Assembly (NCBI GenBank): GCA_018873245.2
Contig: JAEMBT020000007.1
Location: 7,161,129-7,225,128 of the forward strand
DNA length: 64,000 nucleotides
Source of the DNA: Archegozetes longisetosus
Lineage: Eukaryota > Arthropoda > Arachnida > Sarcoptiformes > Trhypochthoniidae
Reading direction: 5' to 3'
This document shows positions 1-11,700 of this stretch, in pieces. Numbering within the stretch: the stretch's first letter is position 1; every line of letters starts with the position of its first letter. The notes beneath the pieces are model-generated. The model did not search any database. It worked only from the letters and a program-made list of their open reading frames with translations, and was not told the DNA's origin. A program made the translations under genes and the position numbers.

Positions 1-2183
1 AATTTGCGCGAAAAGATCTCTAACTTGCTGAGACAAATGGGCGACAAGTTTCTCAATGCATACAATCATGATATGCAGCCGACATCACCTGCTTCTCGAA
101 TGATGTCGAGCAGCGATGAAATGCGTCCTCCATCGCCTTACGCACAAAACGATGAATTCGCCAAGAAGAGATTACTTATGGGTATAACATTCTATTACAA
201 GGCTTTGGAGAATATTATGTTGAGTGAAAAGAAACGAATCCCAAGCGATAAGTTAAATGAAAGTTTGACTACTATCTTGGATAAAGATATCTTTCATTTA
301 TCTCTGTTTGCCTGCTCTTTGGAAATCGTGCTGTTCTCTTACAATTCGAAACAAACGTTTCCCTGGATTTTGGAAGTATTCTCTGAAGGCAATGATTTGC
401 GTTTACATCCCTTCTACTTCTATAAAGTCATTGAACCCATAATCCGAGAAGAAGATGGACTTTCTAGAGATGTGGTCAAACACTTGAATTCGATTGAGGA
501 GAAAATATTGGAAAGTCTTGCCTGGAAATCAGACTCACCACTTTGGGATATTATCAGAACCAATGGTCCGGTCAGGACTCATGTTCCGTCATGTGTTGAA
601 GTCTCACTTCCCATCAATACTGGTACTAATGCTCCCTCTTCTGTATTCAATTCTCCGATATCTCACCTGAAAAGGCAACAGGAGATGCCATCCAATTCAA
701 GTTCGGTAACAGAGAGATTCAGTTCTCCCTATAAGGGTACTGCCAAGCGACAACTTTTTGGTTCAGATATTTTAGAGTCGGATTCAGTTGGAAATATCTC
801 AAAACAGGGACAGATGGTGCAAATGGTAATTCCTGGTAAGTGACTCAATTATATTCTGTTTGAGCTCTTTAATGACTGGTCTTGAAATGCAGCCCGAATA
901 GAAAATGGGGAAATACAATTCATTCAAGTCCCTGCAATTGCGGTTACAATTCCACAACAAAACTCCAATAGTTCAATCGAAAGCTCATCCACTGAAAACA
1001 TAAAACCAGCCAAGACTGGACCCGTCGGCCTCTTCTTCAGAAAGGTTTGTTCAAGTTGCATCATTTGATCTGAAGTACTTGATTATAAGCATGGTTTCGG
1101 TCTAACTACAGGTCTACACTTTGGCCGGTTTGAGATTAAGAGATCTGTGCGATCGATTGAATCTAACTGATGACGATATACGCAGAAAAATATGGACATG
1201 TTTTGAGCATTCTCTCCAACAACACACTGATCTCATGCGTGATCGACATTTAGATCAAATAATTATGTGTGCGTTTTATGCTATTTGTAAGGTCACGAAA
1301 CAACCTCAAACTTTTCAGGATATTATGAAATGCTATCGATTGCAACCACAGGCAGCCAGTCATGTACGATCTCTTTGACTTTTTCTGTGATTATCTGATC
1401 CCAAATCAAATATTAACTCACTTATGTGTCTGTAGGTCTACAGAAGTGTTTTGATGAGTTCGATAAGAAGAAGGCGTAATTCTGGAAGTAGTGACACGAG
1501 TCGCAATTCAGGATCGAGTTCACCGGTAATGCAAGAGGAAAGAGAACGAATTCGTTCTTCGAGTACATTACCTGTGCCTCATCCAAACAGTCAACCGCCA
1601 ACTCCCACACGCGTTGCCGGCACCGGATCTCAGTTCGAGTTTGAAGAAAGAGGAGATGTTATTATGTTTTACAATAATGTTTATTTGCCTGAATTGACGG
1701 TCAAGTATATTATGAAATTTGCCCCAAATGTTTCTGTAAGTCATTCGAATGAATCTGAAGTATTAGTTTGTAATGAGTTGACAATTGTAATGATAGGAAT
1801 CGCCGCCATTGTCACCACTGCCACGTCTGAACGCAAATCCGATGTCACCCTTCAGAAGAGTCTCCCAAAGATATCCGGTTTATATCTCTCCCCTGAAAAC
1901 CGCTAACTTCCCGCCTTCTCCGAATCGTCCGATGTCATATAGATTCCAAAGCAGTCCTGCTAAAGATTTGCGCGCTATTAATAATATGATGAGAGGCGGG
2001 CCTTCCAGTAAAAGAGTGAGCAAAAGAATATTCCAGGACGAGACTGAGAGCGAGAACTCGCCCACTAAACGACAGTGCACCGATACCATGAACCGAAAAA
2101 TTCGGGACATCGTTTCCGAGCGACAGATTATCGAATCGAACGGAGCTCTCAGTAATGGTAACGGAAGCGTCAATGCTGAGTAG
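1..2183 (+). CDS. Rbl: Retinoblastoma-family pocket protein (p107/p130-like), 5' partial
   Basis: Transcriptional co-repressor that binds E2F/DP and restrains cell-cycle genes in the nucleus. The reading frame is already open at base 1, so the N-terminus lies outside the window. Exons are 1-835, 893-1044, 1112-1363, 1436-1735 and 1797-2183, all GT-AG, with phases that close in frame (641 residues visible). Pocket box A is near visible residues 55-190. Box B starts around the sequence GLFFRKVYTLAGLRLRDLC and continues through KIWTCFEHSLQQHTDLM, RHLDQIIMCAFY and SHVYRSVLMSSI. The Ser/Arg-rich insert SIRRRRNSGSSDTSRNSG lies inside box B, as in p107/p130. The C-terminal exon carries SP sites (SPPLSP, MSPFRR) and YISPLK, the conserved Cdk-site/E2F-contact region. 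A poly(A) signal AATAAA lies at 2434-2439. The family is certain. Orthology to p107/p130 rather than RB1 is inferred from the spacer and the C-terminal YISPLK motif. Confidence 0.94.
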
Positions 2184-2546
2184 ATATGGTTTCTCTCTAT
2201 AAGTTGATCATCATGTTTTATCTCATCGAAATTGCTTTATCGCTAATTTGATGCATTTGTTTTAAAGAAACTCAATTAATTAGTAACCGGTAGTAATCTT
2301 TATCTTTTTGAAGTCTAAAACTTTATTACTTTTATTCCGAGATTTTTAGATAATTGATTTCTTGATCATGTTCGACAGAGTATAAATCAGTTTATTCATA
2401 AATTGATATAAAATACTATATAGTATCTTAATTAATAAAATTTCATTATTTCTTCACAATTGTCAGTTCAATACTTATTATCTCTAATAATCAAATCAAC
2501 TGATTTCTATCAGAATCACAACACTCATTCATTTGACCCATAAATA
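2184..2546. other. Convergent 3' intergenic region Rbl / POMGNT2
   Basis: This 363-bp AT-rich stretch lies between two tail-to-tail stop codons. AATAAA on the plus strand (2434-2439) and AATAAA on the minus strand (2391-2396) imply that the two 3' UTRs overlap. I see no ORF or repeat. Confidence 0.6.
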
Positions 2547-5464
2547 TCAGCAAATTAATGGATTCGTATTAAAAGGTCCATTTATTTCATTCAGTTTGCA
2601 TCTGATCCATATATTGTAAGTTTTTTCTGAGTCCCCGACAAACACATATTCGTTCTGTCCTCTTGTTATAGACTTGGCTGAATTTGAAGGCACTTCCTGT
2701 ATTAGAATTTCGTATTTAATTTTGGTATTCAATTCTTTGAGATACTTGACATTCCAGGGTTGTTCCCAACTTATGTGTATGTGAATCATATTATCTTTTA
2801 ATACTCGAGAACAGTTAAACTGAAGGACACGACTCGATGACAGCTGTTTTGCTGAAGGAATGCTGTATTGAGGTGAAACATCAAAAGCAATTTGAAGTAT
2901 TGGTTTCAAACTATGGATATCTACAATAGTGTCTTGATATATACGATACAACCAGTAAGGGTTAAAACAACACAAATGTTTGGGCACATCCTCTGAGTTG
3001 GAAGAAATGATCTGCTTTTCTTCGTCAGAAAGATGTTCGATTCCACCGAATTGTTCGGCGTATTCGCTATGAGTCACTGTATTGTTGATCATCTGATTCT
3101 TCCACGAGAAGTAATTGATGTCCATTCCTGTTAACTGAGTTAACGTTTTGTATGGCGTGTAGTGATCGGCATTTACGGCGAAAGGAAAAAGTTCGACAAG
3201 ACTAGAACCAGGTCGAAGAAACATTGATAAAATAAGTCCCGATCCGTGCATTCCTATCATGACTTTGGCGCACATCACTTTTTTTAGGATTTCTTCTAAA
3301 TCTTCTGTTAACTCCAACTTAATTATAGGAAGTTTTGTCATTTGCCAAATCAAATCTTGTAACTCGTCTTCATTTAATATTTTTCGTGTCAATTTTCGCG
3401 ATACGAGTATCACATAACTAGTCGAACACTTCTTTACTGTCATCAGATCATTAGCTAGTCTCCGAATTGTATTTGAAATAAGCTTCGATTCGTCAATAGA
3501 TCTTGAGATTGGACTTTGAGGAACACGAAACCCGTACTGATACCAAGTGGTCGATTTACTAAGACCTACAAATGCTTCTTCAAAACAATATATAGTATTA
3601 TCTCCCATCTTATCTCTTGAGTATACTTTAGGAAAAATTGAACCATAAATATGTTGATTAAACTGAAAGGATGTTTCCAATAATTGTGGCCAAATATCAT
3701 CAAAAAATATGCCATTAATTGCTTTCCATCCAATTTCATGTAAAGTAAAATATAAGGGAATGATATCGTCGTGAAATAAATGCATCAAATTATCAGGTTT
3801 GAAACGACTAAATATCAGAGTTCTTCCTTTTATTGTCTCAAATTTATAAATTTTGGATAAGTTTTGCAAAACCCCAAAAGGAATTTCAACATAATTGAAA
3901 TAAAACTGATTGTGATCACTAACAGTTGACAGATCCAACAATGCAGGAGAAAATCGATCTGAAGGTACACCAGATATAATGGAAAGTTTGTCGTCAAATA
4001 AGAAGATATAGTCCGATGTGTCTCTCTTATAACATAAATTGACGAAACGACAGCGCCTTTCTGTGTGATTCAAACCACTACACCAAGCAGACGAAGGCCT
4101 AAATTAAAATTAGTTTATTTTAACTTATAAGTCGAGTTCGTTTTCAATGTTGAAACACTTTAGCGGAAGATATGAATAAGTTTGTGGCATGGTACTTAGC
4201 TACAAATGGCTAAAAGATAAAATAGTATTGGATAAATGTTTTTATCGAAAACAAACTCAAACCATGTAGTGTTAACAATACCCGAAGTCTATGGGTGTCA
4301 GCCAGAGCTATTATATATTGTCGGGTCAGCGAATAGTTTTTTGTAATTTTATTTCAATTACAGACAGCACACAGTAGCACTGACTCGACCAAGTGATGGC
4401 AAGGCTTATATCTTCATGGATCTAATGGGACACATACACAGAGTCGGCTAGAAAACATACTGGATATATTCCTAAACAATTACTTGAAAAGTATTTCAAC
4501 TGCAAATAACATAGAGCTAAAATGTCGAGCAAATCTTTGCATCGATACTTTCGCTTTTTGCACAGTTTGGATATTGCTTTTAGTTAGAATCTCACCATTG
4601 ATAATATGTTGGTCGACAAGAGATCATATAAATCTTTGGTTTCAAGTTATTTCATATAAACCTAGCACTAGAAAAGTGTTGTTACTCTAAAACTCAATAC
4701 TTTGAACCTGAAGTTATTTAATCAAAACACAACTCGAATCTGTTTCAAATGGATGTCATTATCTTATGGCGAACTCATTCCCATTCCAACAAACGAATGC
4801 AAACAATTTGGTTCAACAAACGTCTACCAACGCAAAGGTTAAGAATGAGTTCTGTAAACTTGTTAAAGACTTTCTAATGAAAAGCACAATCTCGTCATGA
4901 TTGGTTCTAACTTTAAAAGTTATTAAGTATATGGAAAAAACTAGAATAGTTTGTCTTAAAAGCATTCAATTTATTCCTATTAAATAAAAGTATTTGTGTT
5001 TCAGACTAAATTCAATTGAATTTGTATTAATGGAAACTTATTACATGAGAACATTGTCTCACAGGTTATGCTATCAATCATTTATTTTATGGTTAACTTA
5101 CAATCATATTAGATATGAAAGTCTTGGCCAACTTAAGAGAAACAAATAAATTATAAGAAAATACTTTACAAAAACTATACAAAGACAGAGAGGCTAAGCA
5201 CCAAAAGGAAGTAATTAATAAATACAATATATATTTTATGCTTAAATACATAATCGTTAGAATATTATGCATAAGTTGGAGGATAATTGATCGTAAAATA
5301 CTAGTTTTAACAATAAAAACAATATTAAATTCATACCCAATGTTATCCAATGTGTTGACAGACAGGTTTACATAAAATGAATTTATATAGTAAAAACATT
5401 TTATAATTACGAACGATAAACATATGACTACAAGTATATGAAATGTTATATATTTGGTTGTCAT
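2547..5464 (-). CDS. POMGNT2: Protein O-mannose beta-1,4-N-acetylglucosaminyltransferase 2 (GT61 family)
   Basis: Adds GlcNAc beta-1,4 to O-mannose on alpha-dystroglycan in the ER, an early step of functional glycan assembly. The main exon 4098-2547 encodes the catalytic domain. It has near-identical family blocks: SGLNHTERRCRF, FKPDNLMHLFHDD, KSTTWYQYGF, GMHGSGLILSMFLRPGSS, ELFPFAVNADHYTPYKTL and VPKHLCCFNP. The C-terminal fibronectin-III domain ends GPFNTNPLIC. This exon starts at a splice acceptor, so the first methionine is upstream. The best first exon is 5464-5337: ATG, basic start, hydrophobic signal-anchor (about residues 7-28), then donor GG/GTATGA. Its phase 2 matches the phase of exon 2, giving 559 residues (human 580). 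Catalytic exon confidence is about 0.95. The first exon is an inference at about 0.65, because a small extra exon in the 1.2-kb intron cannot be excluded. Confidence 0.92.
4099..5336 (-). other. POMGNT2 intron 1 (inferred)
   Basis: About 1.2 kb of AT-rich sequence separates the putative signal-anchor exon from the catalytic exon. It contains one copy of a dispersed hairpin repeat (4320-4390, listed separately). I found no coding exon that fits better than direct 5337-to-4098 splicing. Confidence 0.5.
4320..4390. repeat. Dispersed hairpin repeat, copy A
   Basis: A foldback unit whose left end GTCGGGTCAGCG pairs with its right end CACTGACTCGAC around a core TTTTATTTCAATTACAG. The layout and core resemble the units at 50870-50943 and 53201-53284, so this is one short MITE-like family. 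It lies in a POMGNT2 intron. Confidence 0.6.
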
Positions 5465-5654
5465 TAGGAGAAAATATATTTAAGCAAAATTATAATTTGA
5501 AAGATAAAGCTAATATTCGCTCGATTCATATTTGAAAATTTTGCTTATAACAAGCCGCCAATAGTTTTCAAGCGCGTCTTTTAAGTTAGGAAAAACCATT
5601 TATTCATTTACTTATATACACAGGTATTAGAATAAAACCTAAATGTACTTTAGT

Positions 5655-7388
5655 TTAAAATAGTGCGGAAATTTCATTTAGAAACGCCATTATCTCACTA
5701 TATGGCAAGTGAGCAACACAGGGATCAACTAAATCTAGTTCAATGTGACAGTCTTTCAACTTATCTCGTATTAGGACACATGCCTGACCGAAGTTATTCA
5801 GACCATCTTTAGAAGCAACGGGAGGTATACCACAAGCCATCGCCATTCCAGGCCTGCTGGGATTGGGTGTAGCGATGATAAGAGACAATCTCGAGTGCTT
5901 CAGACTCTTGGGGTTAGTGGAGGCGTGAGCCAGAAGTACAAATCTACCCAAAGAGTTGAGACATCCGGGATGACTAAATAGATTGGCGTCTGGTGTGCTC
6001 TCAGGGATTATGACATACCAGAACACACCATTTAGTGAGGATATTTGTCGCGCGTCTATTATGATCTGTACCTGCTTTAAAATTGCTGTCAATTCCAGTT
6101 TTGCTAATTCTAAACCTCTTTCTAGTAGTTCAATGTTATTCCACGACAAACAATCAATTGCATCGAAAAACTTCTGGTTTGCACGTTTGTCTTTTTCTGC
6201 AGACTCGAGCAGAGCTTTGGCAGCGATGGCCACATCATTACAGTTGTATTTGTGTTTGTAACCGCGACTCGCTACAAACGAATGACCGATTATTTGTTTC
6301 AAATCGTATTTAGTACTAAATTCTTCGATCCATTGCTTCACATTATTTCTAAGCTCCAAATCCATTGAAGAGAACTTTTGTTTGCATTGAGTCAAAGGGA
6401 GACCAAGTTCTGCGAGGAATGCGAGTAATCGCTTATGTCCTCTAAGTTTCCAGACTTTAAACTTGCAGGAGATATACATAGTATGTCGAAGACTCTCATA
6501 GATAGACCAGTGCCGATAGAGCGCCAGTTCTAAATCTTTTTCATAACTAATGTTCAAATGATTGTTATTTGTCACAACAGTCGTATTGTCTTCACCATTG
6601 GTTACGATACTGTTCAGAGCAATACCTCTTTCGCCTCTAATATTCCTCAAACGAATCATTGCTTCACGAATATAATTCAATTGTTTCGCACTTTTTTCCT
6701 GGTTCATTCTCCCGTTAATCACTTGATCCGAGGCACCAATGATGGCCAACCACAACAACTCATTATTATCTTTAGACAACTTCCACGAAAGATCAAAGAA
6801 CAGCAGAGAAGTTGAATACGAATAATAACTGAATTCGTTGTATCGAAACATTAATGACTTTCTGTTTGCTTCCCATCGCTTGCGATCATTTCTTCGTTTC
6901 AATTGCTCTAAAGATAGTTGTCTGACATCGACTTCATCGTCTTCTTCGTCTGATTCCCAAAAGAGTTCATCATATTTGGGAATAGAACCGGATTCGTTTT
7001 CGATATGATTCAGACCAGTAATGGTGGACATAATAGAGATCTGTTTGTCATGATAGCAATTGTAGACATCGATGGGTCGGCGATTGTCAGCAATAAATAT
7101 ACGAACATCATCTTGAGGATTAAGAAAGTCGAGAACATCAAAAGTGATGCCGATATTGATAAGGAGAACAGTTTTAACACCATCTGAGTGTTCTTTGTAG
7201 GAGCGGAGGAGTTCTTGTTTGGAGTTGATTGGAATAATAGTGTATTGAATGTGATCGCATTCTAATAAGTATTGGATTATTTTAGTCGATGTTATTGATG
7301 ACAAATCATACGATACTAATATCAATACACGGCTTCTTTGTTTCAATATATATTCGTAAAATTCCTTCTTGTTATCATTTATGAACAT
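5655..7388 (-). CDS. CDC45: CDC45, replicative CMG helicase subunit
   Basis: CDC45 joins MCM2-7 and GINS to form the CMG helicase that unwinds DNA at replication forks. This is a single uninterrupted exon of 577 residues (human 566), with ATG at 7388 and stop at 5655-5657. Diagnostic blocks include the N-terminal DHH-like fold (SRVLILVSYDLSSITSTKI, VRIFIADNRRPIDVYN) and an acidic loop WESDEEDDEVD near residue 143. Further blocks are LFFDLSWKLSKDNNELLWLAI, YRHWSIYESLRHTMY, GLPLTQCKQKFSSMD and a C-terminus with HPGCLNSLGRFVLLAHA and NFGQACVLIRDKL. The absence of introns stands out against its neighbours. The stop codon is only about 190 bp from the putative POMGNT2 start on the same strand. Confidence 0.97.
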   Translation of the reverse strand: MFINDNKKEFYEYILKQRSRVLILVSYDLSSITSTKIIQYLLECDHIQYTIIPINSKQELLRSYKEHSDGVKTVLLINIGITFDVLDFLNPQDDVRIFIADNRRPIDVYNCYHDKQISIMSTITGLNHIENESGSIPKYDELFWESDEEDDEVDVRQLSLEQLKRRNDRKRWEANRKSLMFRYNEFSYYSYSTSLLFFDLSWKLSKDNNELLWLAIIGASDQVINGRMNQEKSAKQLNYIREAMIRLRNIRGERGIALNSIVTNGEDNTTVVTNNNHLNISYEKDLELALYRHWSIYESLRHTMYISCKFKVWKLRGHKRLLAFLAELGLPLTQCKQKFSSMDLELRNNVKQWIEEFSTKYDLKQIIGHSFVASRGYKHKYNCNDVAIAAKALLESAEKDKRANQKFFDAIDCLSWNNIELLERGLELAKLELTAILKQVQIIIDARQISSLNGVFWYVIIPESTPDANLFSHPGCLNSLGRFVLLAHASTNPKSLKHSRLSLIIATPNPSRPGMAMACGIPPVASKDGLNNFGQACVLIRDKLKDCHIELDLVDPCVAHLPYSEIMAFLNEISALF

Positions 7389-8637
7389 TGTCTTTGATTT
7401 TTCACTTCTTATTTACTTATTGTTTTCATATATTAATTGATTGCTTAATTCTTATTTGTTTAACTGATTATTGTGTGCTTTCTGTCTAAGCACTACACAA
7501 TCACTCCATTCAATATTTCAATATAAAGCGCCAAAACCTCAGTCAACGGTTCACTACCCAAAGGGAGTGTCACTTCATTTACAAAAGTTTATAAACTTTT
7601 ATAGAAAAGTTGCAGTTTTTGTTTGTCAATGTACCAGTAAAATACAAAACTACTTTCATTTCATGATATTGCAGATTAATTAAATTCTTTGAAAACTTTG
7701 TCAAACTATATGTTTGGTTTATTTTTTATCTTAGGAACTTTTAAGACAATATTTGCTATTGTCGTTTGCTTTAAATACCAAACAAGGTGATTGGCATCGG
7801 AAAATTTGCTAGACTTATTCAATTGAAAATTAATTACTATAATTATTTCTGCACTTCCAATAATGATCAATAAATACTCACTTTCCAAATGGAATTAAGA
7901 CTTTTCTAAAAATATTTTTCATAACATTACTATTATATAATCACATAACCAATGATGTGTTCATTTTCATAAGTATCAGTACATTTATTACTGGTATTAC
8001 TCAGTGTTTCAGTTCAAGACTATATAAATATTTTTGTATGTATTGAGATACACACAAAATTTTAATAGTCCTCGATAGCAACGAAAGCTCGACGTTAGGT
8101 CGGCCTCCCTATAACACACATCAATTTGTTATCAAATTTGACTTCTAAATTTTCGTAATGTCAAAAACGAGTATTTTATAAGTTTGTTAATATGCTCAAT
8201 ATTATGATCTGATGAAGAGCATGTCGTGATAACGCGGCATTTCTGGTTGTTATCAGAGATTATTAAGCTTTTAAGTGTATGTGTTATAAATCTGTTGTGG
8301 AAACTTATTTCTAAACTTTGATTCAGAAAGTTTTCTAGCATTATGAATGGCGTTGTTATTAATTTGACAGGACAGAAGTGAATCCCAAACTAATAGAAGT
8401 AGTTAGTATGAATAAATTTAGTTTTATTTAATTTACATGACTGCAAAAATATTTATAGTTTAACAAAATAGTTGATAGTTCGTAAACACGTGTGTGTAAA
8501 ACTTTCTCAAACAACGCTAACGTATCACTACTTAATGTAAATGAAAAATTCTCATTGACCAATAATTGTTCATTTTCTAACTCATCATCAGCTTTGTTTT
8601 TAAAGTATATGATATCTTCTTTTTAAATTTGAATAAA
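7389..8637. other. Intergenic region between divergent CDC45 and ATP2C1
   Basis: About 1.25 kb of AT-rich DNA between the CDC45 start (minus) and the first candidate ATP2C1 exon (plus). It presumably holds both promoters. Short ORFs here are low-complexity, and I see no domain, RNA gene or repeat. Confidence 0.5.
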
Positions 8638-8745
8638 ATGGAAAACCAGTTATTAGTGGATCCAACTAACTCTGAGAATGAGATTCAAGAATCTCAAGAA
8701 CCAGACTGTGTCAAAAATGAATCTCAAAATTCGTCAGAAGTTACG
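8638..8745 (+). CDS. ATP2C1: Candidate distal first exon of ATP2C1
   Basis: ATG at 8638 opens 36 acidic/polar codons (starting [15 protein letters not shown]) and ends at a good donor ACG/GTAAGA in phase 0. That is compatible with the phase-0 acceptor at 10610. It lies 1.6 kb upstream of the proximal first exon, and nothing else on this strand could use it nearby. Assignment to ATP2C1 is an inference from phase and position. Confidence 0.55.
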
Positions 8746-11700
8746 GTAAGAAGATACGATGAATAACCAAAAACTTAAAATTTTTTTTGATTTATTGTCA
8801 TTTGAATGAAATTCGAACAATCCCTAAAGAGCAAGACACGAATTGTCTCATATTTGATGCACAACTATATGCAGTTTTAGTTCTGGAAAAGAGCTTATGT
8901 CAAATTTATTTCAATGCAATTATTGCATTGAAGCATTGAACTGCTGTTTCTACTTTAAATCTATTTTGAATAAACCTTTGAGCTGAAAGTAGCAGAGCAA
9001 TAATTAGGAAAAGTCGGTCAATTTGACTGCAATAATGATTATCTTAAGTTTTCTGTGATAAAATCACACATAAGAGACTTTAGCACTGCATCAGTTGACG
9101 TAATGTTTAATTGAAGGTAATTTGAGACCTGATTTGTTTTGTTGAGTTTAATTTATACTATTTAATAAATTGTTTTCTCAGGTATATTTGTCTGGAATAA
9201 GAGTTTCTAAACTTGATTTGAATGCCTATTTGATCAATAGTGTTAGTATAAGAGTTTTAACAACCACGCAAAGTCTTCAACATGAAAACATTCTCTCAAA
9301 TTAAGATAACACAATAAAAAGCACCGACATAAAGCGCAATCAAAGTAATTTATAGCTCAATAAATTACACAAAGATACGAAATGTGTATGAAAAAGTTCA
9401 AACAAGGGAAAGCAGAATGGAATGAGTTGTAAATGTTTCAGTTTCTTAATTAAAATTAATAAATATTAGTTGTGACTAGAGTTGTCAACGTTTCACAACA
9501 TTATTTAATATAACTTATAACAATTTAAAACAGTTTTAAACTTACTTTCAAAACGTTGTTTTAAATTGTTATTAGAGCATTTTCAAATTAATTATATTGA
9601 AAAGTCGTCAGTTCTATTGCGTCAATTGATTCCAGATTTTGTATTGTTTCATTGACAAACAGTAACTTTCAGTTTGGTTAAATATATTTTGATTTATGAG
9701 TAAATATATTAATGAATAAACATGAATACTAGTAAAGAAACGCGACCAGCCCAATTCAATTACCAAAGTAGAGGCCAGCCTAAAACATTTTAAAGCAATG
9801 GTAATTGTTTAAAACGGTGAAACCAGTCTAAAACGTTTTAAAACAATGATAATTGTTTGAAGACATTTTTCAAAGATTTTTATTTTTTACAACCCTAGTT
9901 GTGATAATCGTAAAGGATATTAAAACAAATGTTGAAGTAGACATTCAAATAAGTGTTGAAATAGATGTTAAACTAATGTTAGTTAATGAAGTATTTAAAT
10001 GAAGCGCTAGTGATTCAAAGTCCAATAGAAGTCTCTGAATGATAGAATATGATGAGAATCACACTATCAAATCACAATAACTTGTGAACACTCGTGAATC
10101 ATGTTCTTCATGACTTAAACTCATTTTAATGGTTATTTCAATCTTTAGATACATTTTATAAATTATTACAATTTTTCATATTTATTTTAAATATATGTGC
10201 CTTTTATTCAAGTGATGATTTGCGCACAAATGAGTCAATTTTTATTAATTAGTGTCTAAATGTCTGCAACAGTCTCTCAAACAGTTTCTCAAACAACTTC
10301 TGAAACAAACCTTTTTCTTAAATCATGTCTTATTTTGATGATAAAAGAATATCAATCGACTCAAACGATTCAGACAAACAGGTAAGGAATCACTCTATAG
10401 TGTTAATTAGAGCTTTGGTTAGTATTGAATCGCAAAATATGTGACTCATCACTTGTTTCGATTGTTTCATGTCATTTCATGTCATTTCCTAATGTCGGGT
10501 TTGATGTCTAAACGATCAGTTTAATTCTAGTTGTCTCCAAATCAAAACTCACTACTGTTTGATTGATGCAAATTTCATAAATATTTAACAATGATTTCTG
10601 TGTAATTAGCGGCCGGTTTTCACTGGAATGAAGTGTTTGCGGACCGAAGAAGCGAGCAAACAGCCATACGAAGAAGTATGTGCTCGACTGCAATCAGATC
10701 TTAGAAATGGTTTATCATGGAATGAAGCCGAGTATAGACTCAAAATATGTGGCTATAATGAACTCGAAGTCAAACAAGAGGAACCACTTTGGAAAAAATA
10801 TATCGAACAAGTATTAGACAATCAACTTCTCATCTCTTAATTTAATAGTTAATTGATGTTATTTTTGCCTAACAGTTTAAAAATCCACTAATTGTGCTGC
10901 TCTTGGCGTCAGCATTTGTCAGTGTGTGTATGCAACAGTTTGATGATGCCTTCAGTATCACAGCTGTAAGTTTTGAGCTTAATATTAGGTCTTAATCTTA
11001 TGCCTTAAGCTCTATTAGTCTTAAGGATTGAATTGAAACTGACTAATCGATTGATTGATTACAAAGGCCATAATAATCGTAGTGACGGTAGCATTTGTGC
11101 AAGAATACCGTTCCGAGAAGTCATTGGAAGAACTAAACAAGTTGGTTCCACCGATTTGCAACTGTTTGCGTGACGGACAAGCAGAAACTTTCTTAGCTCG
11201 ACATCTAGTGCCCGGTGATGTTGTCTTATTGACAACTGGTGATAGAGTTCCTGCCGATCTTCGACTTTTCGAAGCGGTTGATCTTTCAATAGATGAAAGC
11301 AGTTTTACGGGTGAAACAGAGCCTTCACTTAAAACTACATATCCTGTGAATAGTAAGAGTAATGGAGTTTCCGATAGACGCAACGTTGCATTTATGGGGA
11401 CACTTGTTCGTTGTGGTAATGGTAGGGGTATTGTTATTAATACTGGCGTTAATTCAGAGTTCGGCGAGATCTTCAAAATGATGCAGTCAGAAGAAGCACC
11501 AAAAACTCCGCTACAAAAAAGTATGGACTCTTTGGGAAAACAATTATCTTTTTATTCTTTTGGTATCATTGGAATGATTATGATGTTGGGTTGGATTCAA
11601 GGAAGACCCATCCTCGAAATGTTTAACATTGGTGTTAGTCTAGCAGTAGCTGCTATACCTGAAGGTTTGCCTATTGTTGTTACTGTTACGTTAGCCTTAG

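Noticed and set aside
11021-11476. Minus-strand ORF of 151 codons
   Set aside because: It is antisense to the ATP2C1 actuator-domain exon, which matches its family residue by residue.
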